Below, piece after piece: positions 1-7,860 of a DNA stretch of 16,638 bases; within the stretch, counting starts at the first letter, position 1, and every line of letters begins with the position of its first letter. The notes beneath the pieces are model-generated. The model was not told the origin of the DNA. It was given only the letters and a program-made list of their open reading frames with translations, and did no database searches. The position numbers and the translations under genes were made by a program. Origin of the DNA: Rickettsiales bacterium (lineage in GTDB: Bacteria; Pseudomonadota; Alphaproteobacteria; Rickettsiales; UBA1997); assembly GCA_947441875.1 (NCBI GenBank), contig CANEUR010000003.1:1-16638 (forward strand), given 5' to 3'.

Positions 1-109
1 GCTTTGGCATTTCGCCGTTGCTTAGTCGATAATATTTTTTAGTGATTAAGTCAGCTATATCGGCTAAACGATGAGCAAATGAAATAATTTGAGCTAGAGA
101 TTGTTGCAT
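1..109 (-). CDS. hisN: Inositol-monophosphatase-family protein, probable histidinol-phosphatase (5' part only)
   Basis: Only the first 36 codons lie in the window; the gene runs off the left edge. The minus-strand frame opens with ATG at 107-109 and reads MQQSLAQIISFAHRLADIAD, then a stretch ending in KKYYRLSN. This resembles the N-terminus of alphaproteobacterial inositol-monophosphatase-type histidinol-phosphatases, where an F-A-H-R-L-A-D helix is followed by a Y-F/Y-R motif. Catalytic metal-binding residues lie outside the window and cannot be checked. If correct, it removes phosphate from histidinol-phosphate, the penultimate stage of histidine synthesis, which fits the presence of hisA at 11885-12610. 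It starts directly after the TAA of the upstream Trx-NHL gene (zero gap), so it is the fourth gene of the rne operon. Another inositol-phosphatase-family role (such as SuhB-like) is the main alternative. Confidence 0.6.
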   Translation of the reverse strand, partial: MQQSLAQIISFAHRLADIADLITKKYYRLSNGEMPK

Positions 110-2053
110 TTATTTTTCAACCACAATGTTAATTGTTTTATTTTGGCTGTTTTTATGAGTAGTGATTTTTTGCTGATAACTTTTTATATAACATAGATCG
201 TTTTTTGTAATATTTGGCTCATTGTTATCTTGGCAAAAATATATTTTACCTTGTAAAAGAAATTGCCGATCATCGCTAGCAAGATTGATTTGATTATTTT
301 TTAGATCATTCCAATTAAAAAAAGCAACCAAATTAGCTTTATTATTGGCAGATACTTCTATGATACTTAAAAAACTTGGGGCCGAGTGATTTATTTTCCA
401 GCCTTTTTTGGCAGAAATATTAATGTTAATTTTGGAATTAGCAGCAACCTGAATACTTGAAATATTTTGTAGATTTGGTAAATATTCAAGAAAACTTTCT
501 TTGGGTAATTTAAGAGGTGGCACAATATTAAAAAGCTTAGAATCAAGAGAAGATCTGCTAATATTAACAATGCGATTGTTGGCAGAATCGGCAACATAAA
601 AACTATCAATACCAAGCAAAACACTGTGCGGCTCGTCGAGTTGAGTGATGTTACCTAAGCTATCACCCTTATTTCTTTTAATAATTTCTTGCTCTTGATA
701 ATTAATCAAATCGAGCTTGATAATTGAATCGGCAAAAGTGTTGGCAACATAAATGCCAGTATCATCTATAGCAAAACCTCTAGGATTTTGCAATTTAGTA
801 GAAACGACCTTAGAAATTAAATTAAATTGCTGATTTTTATCGATAGTATAAAATGTGGCATTGGCAGAATCTAATAAATAAAGCGTGTTGTTAAAAACAT
901 TCATAGCGGTAGGTTGTGATTTAGCCTCTTTTAATGCTGTATTAATTTTAGTGAGCGGTTTAATTGTTTGATCTAGTAAAGAATATGATAAAATTTGCGA
1001 ACTGCCAGAGTTGCTAAAAATCAAGTTACTATTGTCTGGGAAAAAAGCTAGATCGATTGGCGAAAATAAAGAAACTTCGTTGGCTTTTTTTACTTCGTTA
1101 ATTTCTTCGCCAACAAAACTATTGCCAGCTATTGTTTTTACCAAATTATTATTTAAATCAATAACTCGTAAAGCATGATTTCCAGTATCGGCAACAATAA
1201 TTGTGTTATTGTTGCTGTTAAAAACAATGCCTTGCGGATTATTAAAAGCAGAATTCTGTAAATCTGCATCTTGTAAAGCCTTTTTGCCAGAACCTATTTT
1301 TGTGATAATGTCTCCTGACAAGGTAGTAATAATGATATTATTTTGAGCGGTATTGGCAATGATAAAAGCTGATATTTGTTTGTTATTAATAATGATTTTG
1401 TTAGTTTGAATAATTTTTGCAGGATAACTTAAAACATTAGTAATGAGATGATCTTGCATTAGTAAAATTGGCAATTTTTGTTGATTTAAACTAAAGCGAT
1501 TTTTATGCAATAAATGTTTAGCATTTTGTAAAAGAATAGCAATTTCAGATAAGGTGGTAGCTTTGGCAATTTGTTTAGTATCTTGGTTAAACAAAAAGAG
1601 TATCGGAGTTTGTTGTATTTGAAAAATATTTGCTAAAATTTTTTGATGATCATTAATTACAGGATGAATAATATTATTTCGCACAAGAGCTTTGGTAAGA
1701 ATTTTGTTTTCTTGTTGAGTATCAAATTTAGCACTATGAACACTTATTACTGCTAAGCCTGGATATTTTTCTTGCAGATCGTTTAGTTGATTAATGGTTT
1801 GTAAGCAAGAAAAACAGGCATAATGCCAAAAATTAAGTATCACAATTTTGTTTTGTAGATCTTGAATAGTGAGTGGCTTAGAAACATTAAGCCAATCGCT
1901 TTGTGATGACATTTTTTCTAGGTGATTAAGTGGCGACTCTTGTAGGTTTTTATTTTGTGAAATATTGATAAAAATACTAAAAATAATCCACATCATTGCA
2001 AAAACAGCGGTAATTAACAACAAAAATGATTTATCTTTACTACTTAATATCAT
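110..2053 (-). CDS. Membrane-anchored thioredoxin-like / NHL-repeat protein (NHLRC2-like)
   Basis: 647 residues. An N-terminal hydrophobic segment at about residues 10-31 should anchor the protein in the inner membrane with the rest in the periplasm. A thioredoxin-like (TlpA/AhpC-type) domain follows at about 50-180, with active site W-H-Y-A-C-F-S-C (C80, C83) and a Thr-Pro at 149-150 in the usual cis-Pro position. Residues about 220-500 form an NHL-type beta-propeller: repeats such as NPQGIVF followed by IIVADTGNHALRVIDL (273-300), NPRGFAID followed by IYVANTFADSIIKLDL (423-449) and HSVLL followed by FYVADSANNRIV (476-496). The C-terminal domain holds two cysteines (C607, C621), as in other NHLRC2-like proteins. 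The order Trx, NHL, C-terminal beta domain is that of NHLRC2-type proteins; a thiol-disulfide role in envelope protein folding is inferred. The start is 1 nt after the gatB stop, so it is cotranscribed. The substrate is unknown. Confidence 0.8.
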   Translation of the reverse strand: MILSSKDKSFLLLITAVFAMMWIIFSIFINISQNKNLQESPLNHLEKMSSQSDWLNVSKPLTIQDLQNKIVILNFWHYACFSCLQTINQLNDLQEKYPGLAVISVHSAKFDTQQENKILTKALVRNNIIHPVINDHQKILANIFQIQQTPILFLFNQDTKQIAKATTLSEIAILLQNAKHLLHKNRFSLNQQKLPILLMQDHLITNVLSYPAKIIQTNKIIINNKQISAFIIANTAQNNIIITTLSGDIITKIGSGKKALQDADLQNSAFNNPQGIVFNSNNNTIIVADTGNHALRVIDLNNNLVKTIAGNSFVGEEINEVKKANEVSLFSPIDLAFFPDNSNLIFSNSGSSQILSYSLLDQTIKPLTKINTALKEAKSQPTAMNVFNNTLYLLDSANATFYTIDKNQQFNLISKVVSTKLQNPRGFAIDDTGIYVANTFADSIIKLDLINYQEQEIIKRNKGDSLGNITQLDEPHSVLLGIDSFYVADSANNRIVNISRSSLDSKLFNIVPPLKLPKESFLEYLPNLQNISSIQVAANSKININISAKKGWKINHSAPSFLSIIEVSANNKANLVAFFNWNDLKNNQINLASDDRQFLLQGKIYFCQDNNEPNITKNDLCYIKSYQQKITTHKNSQNKTINIVVEK

Positions 2054-2054
2054 G

Positions 2055-3530
2055 TTATTTTTTAGCAGAGTTGATTTTTTCTTGCAAAAGTTTATTAATT
2101 ACTTGTGGATTTGCTTGCCCTTTGGTTTCTTTCATTATTTGCCCAATAAAAAAACCAAATAATTTTTGATCGCCTGCAACACATTTTGCAAAATTATCAT
2201 GATTATTAGCAATAACTGTATCGATAATTTGTAACAATGCAGAAGAATCTGAAACTTGCTTTAAACCTTTTTCTTGCACAATTATAGATGCAGTTTGATT
2301 AGTTTGCAACATAATATCGAGCACATCTTTGGCTATTTTACCAGAAATTTCACCAGATTTAATTAAAGAAAGCAACTCTACCAAATGATTTGCTGGCAAT
2401 TTTAGATTGCTAAAATCTATGTTTAATTTGTTCATTCTACCAAAAAGCTCTACGGTAAGCCACGAAACACACAGTTTTGGCTCGTGATATAAAATAAGCT
2501 GCTCAAAATATTGAGAAATTTCTTCTTCAGAAGTTAAAACTCCTGCATCATAATCGGAAATATGATATTGGTTGATGTATCGTTGTTTTTTCAACCAAGG
2601 AAGCTCTGGTAGATTTTGCTTAATTTCATCGATAGTTTTTTGCTCTAGCACTAATTTTGGCAGATCGGGATCGGGAAAATAACGATAATCCATAGCATCT
2701 TCTTTGCTTCTTAAAGCTCTAGTTTCACCGTTTATGGTATCAAATAAACGAGTTTCTTGTTTAATTTGCTGACCTGATTCAATTAACTGAACTTGTCTTT
2801 TTGCCTCAAATTCAATAGCCCTAGCGATATTTCTCATTGAGTTAAGATTTTTAATTTCGCAACGAGTTCCTAAAGTAGTAGCACCAACAACTCTTACAGA
2901 AACATTAGCATCGCAGCGAAGGTTGCCCTTTTCCATATCGGCATCGGAGGTTTTTAAGCAACGAAGTAGCGAACGTATGGTTTTAACATATTCTGATGCT
3001 TCTTGCGGAGAGCTTAGATGAGGTTTGGAGACTATTTCCATTAGAGCAACCCCTGATCGGTTTAAATCTATTAACGATAATTGCGGATGCTGATCGTGTA
3101 TTGATTTGCCAGCATCTTGTTCGAGATGAATTCTTTCTATGCCAATAGTTTTTTTAATTAGTTCTTTTTGTTGATTTTCAAAAGTTATTTCAATTTCACC
3201 CTCACCTACTATTGGGTGTAGATATTGCGATATTTGATAACCTTGCGGTAAATCTGGATAGAAATAATTTTTACGATCAAATACCGATACTAGATTAATT
3301 TGTGCCCCAATGCCCAAACCAGTTTTTACTGTTTGATAAACAGCTTCGGCATTAATGGTAGGGAGCATTCCTGGAAAGGCAACATCAACAAATGAAACTT
3401 GCGAATTTGGATTAGCTCCAAAAGCAGTAGCAGATCGTGAAAAAAGTTTAGATTGAGTAGCAATTTGAGCATGTATTTCACAGCCTATAACTACTTCGTA
3501 AATATTATTTTTTCCTTGTATTTGATACAT
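2055..3530 (-). CDS. gatB: Aspartyl/glutamyl-tRNA(Asn/Gln) amidotransferase subunit B
   Basis: 491 residues, the usual length for GatB. GatB is the tRNA-binding kinase subunit of GatCAB: it phosphorylates the misacylated Glu-tRNA(Gln) or Asp-tRNA(Asn), which then receives ammonia from GatA. Seen in the sequence: the N-terminal YEVVIGCEIHAQ (11-22), VAFPGMLPTIN (50-60), DRKNYFYPDLPQGYQISQY (85-103), IERIHLEQDAGKS (131-143), SLIDLNRSGVALMEIVSKP (152-170) and SDADMEKGNLRCDANVSVR (195-213), all hallmark GatB blocks. The C-terminal half (about 340-491) is the helical YqeY-like tail. It starts 3 nt after the rne stop and ends 1 nt before the Trx-NHL start, so all are one transcript. gatC lies about 10.7 kb away at 14199-14486 and gatA is not here, so the gatCAB operon is broken up. 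No Shine-Dalgarno motif is visible at the start. Confidence 0.97.
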   Translation of the reverse strand: MYQIQGKNNIYEVVIGCEIHAQIATQSKLFSRSATAFGANPNSQVSFVDVAFPGMLPTINAEAVYQTVKTGLGIGAQINLVSVFDRKNYFYPDLPQGYQISQYLHPIVGEGEIEITFENQQKELIKKTIGIERIHLEQDAGKSIHDQHPQLSLIDLNRSGVALMEIVSKPHLSSPQEASEYVKTIRSLLRCLKTSDADMEKGNLRCDANVSVRVVGATTLGTRCEIKNLNSMRNIARAIEFEAKRQVQLIESGQQIKQETRLFDTINGETRALRSKEDAMDYRYFPDPDLPKLVLEQKTIDEIKQNLPELPWLKKQRYINQYHISDYDAGVLTSEEEISQYFEQLILYHEPKLCVSWLTVELFGRMNKLNIDFSNLKLPANHLVELLSLIKSGEISGKIAKDVLDIMLQTNQTASIIVQEKGLKQVSDSSALLQIIDTVIANNHDNFAKCVAGDQKLFGFFIGQIMKETKGQANPQVINKLLQEKINSAKK

Positions 3531-3533
3531 AAA

Positions 3534-5537
3534 TTAGCGATTTTTGAAAAATAAATTGAAAAACCCAGAAATAGGGTTTGGTTTAGTATTTTTTGATTGA
3601 TGATGTTTTTTTCTTTTTTTATCGTAACGATCATTTCGCTCCGATTTTTCATATCGACTATCAGAGCGAGTATCGGAGCGACCATCGGAACGATTTTTTT
3701 GTTGACGATTTTGAAAAATATTTTCTGAATCATGGGCTGATTCGCATTCTTGATCGTTGGTATTAAAATCTTGCAAGTAAGATTGCTCGATATGCAGTTG
3801 ATTTACTTTACCAGTGGCTATTTTCATATCGAATTCTTTTTTTTCATCTTCGGAAAGATTTTTTCTTTTTTTAATACTAAAACCATTTACACCATTTTCT
3901 TCGTTTGGATGAAAAAAGATATAAATATTATAATTTTTTTCGGTAAGGGCAATTTCGGTTTTTTTGTAGTTTGTAATGTGAGCTATAGTTTTAGCATCGG
4001 TATAAACATAAATAACACCAGCTTGCTTATCTGCGCAAGCGTGACGTACCGCTCTTAAAATAGTTACAACTAATATTTCAACCGATCTAACAAAACCAGT
4101 TCCACCACAATGATTACAAGGGGTAGTGATTGTTTCAAAAAAACTTGAGCCTAATCGTTGACGCGACATTTCAAGCAATCCAAAAACACTTATTCTGCCC
4201 ATCTGAATTCGGGCTCGATCGTGCTGGAGCTCGTCTCTTAATGATCTTTCAATATTTCTTCTGTGTCTTTGATCAGACATATCAATAAAATCGATAACAA
4301 TCAAGCCCGCTAAATCTCGCAATCTGAGTTGCTTGGCTATTTCTTTTACTGCTTCTAAGTTAGTATTGTAAGCAGTTTCTTCGATGCCAGCTTCTTTGGT
4401 TGATCGACCAGAGTTAACATCGATAGCCACCAAAGCCTCGGTGTGATCAATAACAATTGAACCTCCCGATGGTAGATCGATTCTTTTTTCATAAAGAGCC
4501 GATATTTGTTGTTCGATACGATATTTATTAAAAATTGGCAAACGATCTGTGTGTAACTTAATGTTATGTTGACTATGTGGCATAGTTAACTTAACAAAAT
4601 CGAGTACGGTTTGATAAGCTTCTTCGCCCTCTACAATTACTTCGGCAATTTGTTCGTTATAAATATCGCGTATGCATCTTCTGATGATGTCGTCTTCGGC
4701 GTGTATAAAAGCAGGAGCAGAAGATGATGATGCAGAATCTTGAATGCTTTGCCATAATCTGTTTAGATATTCGCAGTCTCTTTTTATATCTTCTGGTTTT
4801 TTACCAACTCCTGCGGTTCGGATAATTAAAGAACGATCAAGAGACAGTGCAATATCGTTTAAAATAGCCCTTAGTATTTTTTTATCGCGAAAATTATCGA
4901 TTTTTTTTGATACCCCACCTTTATTTGGTGTGTTTGCCATTAAAACACAATATTTACCAGCAATTGAAATGTAGGTGGTCATAGAGGCGCCTTTACTACC
5001 TCTTTCTTCTTTGACGGCTTGCACTAAAATTAACTGCCCAGTTTTTATAACATCTTGTAGTTGATATTTTTTATAAATATTGTAAATGTTTGATTTATGA
5101 CTTTCTTTATTTTCTGCCGTTTCTTCTTCAAGAGAGTAAGAACCAGTAGCTATTGCAGAATTTTCAGAAAAACTATCTTGATCATCGCGTTGTTGATGGT
5201 GATACGAAGTTGGCTGGATATCGTCTTCTTCTGGCTTATTATTTGATGGAGCAATAAATTCGAGAATTTTTTGTTTTTCGGAGTCGGATATTTGAAAATA
5301 TTGCGGATGAATATCAGAAAATGGCAAAAAACCATGACGATCGGAGCCGTAATCAACAAAACATGCTTGTAGCGATTGCTCAACTCTAACCACCCTAGCA
5401 AGATAAATATTGCCTTTGATTTGCTTAATAGAATAGGCAGATCTATCAAAATCGAGTAATTTAGAGTTTTGATTAAGAACCGCAATTCTGGTTTCTTCTC
5501 GATGAGCGGCATCGATGATGATACTGTTGTTTGACAT
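3534..5537 (-). CDS. rne: Ribonuclease E/G family endoribonuclease
   Basis: 667 residues. RNase E cuts single-stranded AU-rich RNA and starts mRNA decay and rRNA/tRNA processing. The N-terminus MSNNSIIIDAAHREETRIAV is typical. An S1 RNA-binding domain begins near residue 38 and appears to carry an acidic, Q-rich insertion at about 95-150. The catalytic DNase I-like domain holds AIDVNSG with D373 and GLIVIDFIDM with D416; their 43-residue spacing equals that of E. coli D303 and D346. The Zn-link CNHC (C474, C477) also keeps the E. coli spacing. The C-terminal tail (about 600-667) is short, hydrophilic and rich in R, D, S and K, ending in GFFNLFFKNR. This is much shorter than the degradosome scaffold of free-living proteobacteria. 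It is the first gene of the rne-gatB-Trx/NHL-hisN operon, with a promoter at 5621-5649. Family RNase E rather than G is favoured by the S1 insertion and tail. Confidence 0.95.
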   Translation of the reverse strand: MSNNSIIIDAAHREETRIAVLNQNSKLLDFDRSAYSIKQIKGNIYLARVVRVEQSLQACFVDYGSDRHGFLPFSDIHPQYFQISDSEKQKILEFIAPSNNKPEEDDIQPTSYHHQQRDDQDSFSENSAIATGSYSLEEETAENKESHKSNIYNIYKKYQLQDVIKTGQLILVQAVKEERGSKGASMTTYISIAGKYCVLMANTPNKGGVSKKIDNFRDKKILRAILNDIALSLDRSLIIRTAGVGKKPEDIKRDCEYLNRLWQSIQDSASSSSAPAFIHAEDDIIRRCIRDIYNEQIAEVIVEGEEAYQTVLDFVKLTMPHSQHNIKLHTDRLPIFNKYRIEQQISALYEKRIDLPSGGSIVIDHTEALVAIDVNSGRSTKEAGIEETAYNTNLEAVKEIAKQLRLRDLAGLIVIDFIDMSDQRHRRNIERSLRDELQHDRARIQMGRISVFGLLEMSRQRLGSSFFETITTPCNHCGGTGFVRSVEILVVTILRAVRHACADKQAGVIYVYTDAKTIAHITNYKKTEIALTEKNYNIYIFFHPNEENGVNGFSIKKRKNLSEDEKKEFDMKIATGKVNQLHIEQSYLQDFNTNDQECESAHDSENIFQNRQQKNRSDGRSDTRSDSRYEKSERNDRYDKKRKKHHQSKNTKPNPISGFFNLFFKNR

Positions 5538-5996
5538 AACTAAATAATGAATATAAATAAAACATTAATAATAATACAATCTAACGATCTTTCGCATAAT
5601 TGTTTAGTAAAAGCGATATTTTTATATGATGCAAAAAGCAAATTGGCAATTTTGGTTTATAATGCCGTAAAATAACAATACTAATTTTTAATATAACATT
5701 TATGCTTCATCTTTTTGGTCTAGAAATTTAAGTAAAAAAACCTTTTGGTATAACATTTTGTGCTAGGTAAGAAATTGTATTGAGTATAAAAAAAATCTCT
5801 TTTAAAGATAGATTGAAATAGATTTATTATTAATTTATGTTTTATTTTTTGGTTTAAAGAATAATAAAAAAATAATGGGCATTTTCAATTTCAAGCTCGT
5901 TTTGTAAATAATATTAAGAAAACTTGAAATGAAAAAATTTCATAAAGTAAAGAATATTATGATACAATAAAATATAATTTCAACATAAAAAATTAT
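5538..5996. other. AT-rich intergenic gap, mostly unexplained
   Basis: 459 nt between the glycosyltransferase stop and the rne start. Apart from the rne promoter at 5621-5649, no gene, tRNA or known RNA is recognisable. It contains runs of A and T, a weak hairpin (ATTTCAAG near 5888 with CTTGAAAT near 5922, no T-run after it) and a short stretch near 5744-5766 (TTGGTATAA then TTGTGCTAG) that partly resembles the sequence around the end of bioF at 12776-12792. It could be a decayed gene or insertion remnant, but no coding remnant could be read. Confidence 0.5.
5621..5649 (-). promoter_or_regulatory. Sigma-70 type promoter of the rne operon
   Basis: On the minus strand TTGCCA (plus-strand 5644-5649) is followed by a 17-nt spacer and TATAAA (5621-5626). 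Each box matches the consensus at five of six positions with ideal spacing. The predicted transcription start near 5614 would give a leader of roughly 75 nt before the rne ATG at 5537. The position fits: it is the first good promoter upstream of the rne operon. Confidence 0.6.
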
Positions 5997-6773
5997 TTAA
6001 ATATCTTTTTTGATTTTTTGCAATTCTCTTATTTTGATATATTTAGTAAAGCGAGAAAAAGCAAACAATAAACTATAAATTATACCATCTAAACCATAAA
6101 TAAAGTATCTCCTAATAATAAAAGCCTTAAAAAAACTAGCAAAAGGAGTAAAAAAAATTTTCAAAACAGAGATTTTTTTATTGTTTTGCACAGCATCAAG
6201 CGCTTGCATTTGCGAGTAAGAATTAATTTTTTCAATCCAATGATGAAAAGAGCGAAAAGACTGGTGATATACAATGTTTGTTAATTGCAAAACTTGTTTA
6301 TTGTTATTTTTTAAAATTACCGAATCATGCACAGAGCTATTGCGAAAGCCTGCATAATCAATATTATATAATCGCAACTGATTATAATAATAAGCAAATT
6401 TTTTGGGCTTTACTTCAAAACGAAATTTGTTAACAATTTTTATATAAAAACCAGCTATGTTATTATTAATTGACTTGCTAAAAATATTTTTTATTTCATT
6501 AACTAATTCATCAGATAATTCTTCATCGGCATCAAGATTAAGAAGCCATTTATTGTTGCATTGTTTTTGAGCAAAAATTTTCTGCTCTCCATAACCATTC
6601 CAGTGTTTAAGAATAACTTTTGCCCCAAGATTTGTAGCAATTAAACTGGTTTCATCAGAACTATAAGAATCAACAACAATAATTTCGTTAGCAATACTTT
6701 TTACAGAGTTTATGGTTTTAGCAATTCTATCTGCTTCGTTTTTAGCTATGATAAAAACTGAAATGGGCAACAT
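5997..6773 (-). CDS. Family 2 glycosyltransferase (LgtF/WaaE-like)
   Basis: 258 residues, a normal length for the small LPS/cell-surface GT2 enzymes of the LgtF/WaaE/KdtX type. The N-terminus LPISVFIIAKNEADRIAKTI, then IIVVDSYSSDET (31-42), is the nucleotide-binding part of a GT-A fold. LLNLDADEELSDEL (77-90) carries the DxD motif (D81, D83) that binds metal and sugar-nucleotide. The C-terminal third has an aromatic, amphipathic or membrane-associating stretch (about 205-245, including RRYFIYGLDGIIYSLLFAFSRF), typical of these enzymes. It probably adds a hexose to LPS core or another surface glycan at the cytoplasmic face of the inner membrane; donor and acceptor are unknown. It stands alone, flanked by AT-rich gaps of 459 and 262 nt with a repeat copy just upstream (6812-6838), so it may have been inserted into the region. 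No clear promoter or Shine-Dalgarno site was seen for it. Confidence 0.85.
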   Translation of the reverse strand: MLPISVFIIAKNEADRIAKTINSVKSIANEIIVVDSYSSDETSLIATNLGAKVILKHWNGYGEQKIFAQKQCNNKWLLNLDADEELSDELVNEIKNIFSKSINNNIAGFYIKIVNKFRFEVKPKKFAYYYNQLRLYNIDYAGFRNSSVHDSVILKNNNKQVLQLTNIVYHQSFRSFHHWIEKINSYSQMQALDAVQNNKKISVLKIFFTPFASFFKAFIIRRYFIYGLDGIIYSLLFAFSRFTKYIKIRELQKIKKDI

Positions 6774-6811
6774 TTTGAAAAAATTAAAATTAATAAATAT
6801 GAAGTTATTTT

Positions 6812-6838
6812 ATTATTTAAAGATGGAAATTGGTATTA
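6812..6838 (-). repeat. Dispersed 27-bp repeat, single-arm copy
   Basis: Read on the minus strand, this segment is TAATACCAATTT, CCA, TCTTTAAATAAT. It matches the segment at 12667-12693 (plus) at 24 of 27 positions and that at 12758-12784 (minus) at 24 of 27. Immediately next to it, 6839-6850 holds AGTGATGCAACA, a 12-mer also found in the separate 30-bp repeat at 15101-15130. It lies about 40 nt upstream of the glycosyltransferase start. No partner arm is visible nearby. It looks like a fragment of a mobile or palindromic element, though a regulatory role is not excluded. Confidence 0.7.
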
Positions 6839-6952
6839 AGTGATGCAACATTTCCTTTAAGGTAAAAAATTGGTACAAATAGAATAATTGATAATATTTT
6901 AAAATGCAAAGCGACTTTTTAAAAATAATCTATTGAAAACAAAAATTAATTG

Positions 6953-6982
6953 TTGAAAATAATATATTCATTTCGCTATAAT
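6953..6982 (+). promoter_or_regulatory. Sigma-70 type promoter of the dsbA-rpoH-rib operon
   Basis: TTGAAA (6953-6958), an 18-nt spacer and a perfect TATAAT (6977-6982). The predicted start near 6989 leaves a leader of about 47 nt before the ATG at 7036. It is the best-matching promoter seen in the window and stands upstream of four closely spaced plus-strand genes. Confidence 0.65.
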
Positions 6983-7035
6983 ATTATTTTTGATTATATA
7001 TTGTTGCATTTTTAATATTCTAATTTAAAATACTT

Positions 7036-7857
7036 ATGAAAAAAAGCAAAAAAAGGTTTATTATTTTATCTGTGGCGATAATTTTTTTATTATTGAATAT
7101 TGTAGGAGTTGCCTATTATTTTTATAAAACTTCTTTAGCTAAAAAAAATAACACAGATCTACAAATTAACTATCATCAAGAAGAATCTTCTGCAATATCG
7201 CAAAGCAACAATAAAATCGCCGATTCTAAGTTACAAATCAAACATATTGAAAAAGACAATGATAACGATGCCACAAACCATAAAGCATCTAGTAGCCCCC
7301 TTGTTAAAATACAGGCAGACGATTTTTATCTTGGCGATAAAAATGCACCAATAGTATTTATTGAATATGCCTCTTTATCTTGTCCGCATTGTGCCGAATT
7401 TACTAAAGAGTCTTTTTTAAAATTAAAAGAAAATTACATAGATCAAGGCAAAATGGTTTTTTCTTTTAGAAGTTTTCCATTAAATAATCAAGCCTTGATG
7501 TCTTCTGTGGTGGCAGAATGCTATGCAAATCAACACGAAAATAAACATCAAAAATATTTTGATATAATAAAAATATTATTCAGAACTCAAGAAGAGTGGG
7601 CATTCGACAAAAACTTTGCCGATAAACTAAAAGCAATTTTAAAACTTGATGGTTTAAGTGCGGCAAAATTTGATGAATGCACAAAAAATAACAAATTAAT
7701 CGAAAAAAATCTTAAAACGCGTATAGATGCAATTGAACAGTTATCTTTAAAATCAACTCCTACTTTTTTTATTAATGGCAAAATTGTCGAGGGCTTCGTG
7801 GAGTATGCTTCTTTAAAAAAAATAATCGACCAAATTGCCAGCGATACCAGTAAATAA
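7036..7857 (+). CDS. Membrane-anchored DsbA-family thiol-disulfide oxidoreductase
   Basis: 273 residues. A basic start (MKKSKKRF) and a single hydrophobic segment at about 8-30 form an uncleaved anchor or signal, followed by a low-complexity Asn/Lys/Ser-rich linker (about 35-90). The DsbA/thioredoxin domain occupies about 92-270: FIEYASLSCPHCAEF contains the catalytic pair C116-P-H-C119, and the Thr-Pro at 241-242 is the cis-Pro loop opposite the active site. CPHC is the classical DsbA dipeptide. The helical insertion between these motifs (about 150-235) holds two more cysteines, C162 and C215. The protein should oxidise or shuffle disulfides in periplasmic proteins; oxidase versus isomerase cannot be decided. 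It is the first gene of the operon, 3 nt before rpoH. Similar anchored DsbA proteins occur in Rickettsiales-type genomes, which agrees with the window's general affinity. Confidence 0.9.
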   Translation: MKKSKKRFIILSVAIIFLLLNIVGVAYYFYKTSLAKKNNTDLQINYHQEESSAISQSNNKIADSKLQIKHIEKDNDNDATNHKASSSPLVKIQADDFYLGDKNAPIVFIEYASLSCPHCAEFTKESFLKLKENYIDQGKMVFSFRSFPLNNQALMSSVVAECYANQHENKHQKYFDIIKILFRTQEEWAFDKNFADKLKAILKLDGLSAAKFDECTKNNKLIEKNLKTRIDAIEQLSLKSTPTFFINGKIVEGFVEYASLKKIIDQIASDTSK

Positions 7858-7860
7858 TCA

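Noticed and set aside
3491..3733. Open frame of 80 codons overlapping the 3' end of rne
   Set aside because: It lies in another frame within the clearly conserved rne and gatB genes, and its predicted protein has no recognisable features.
5888..5929. Hairpin in the gap before rne (ATTTCAAG with CTTGAAAT)
   Set aside because: Eight pairs with a loop of over 20 nt and no T-tract; likely chance in AT-rich DNA.
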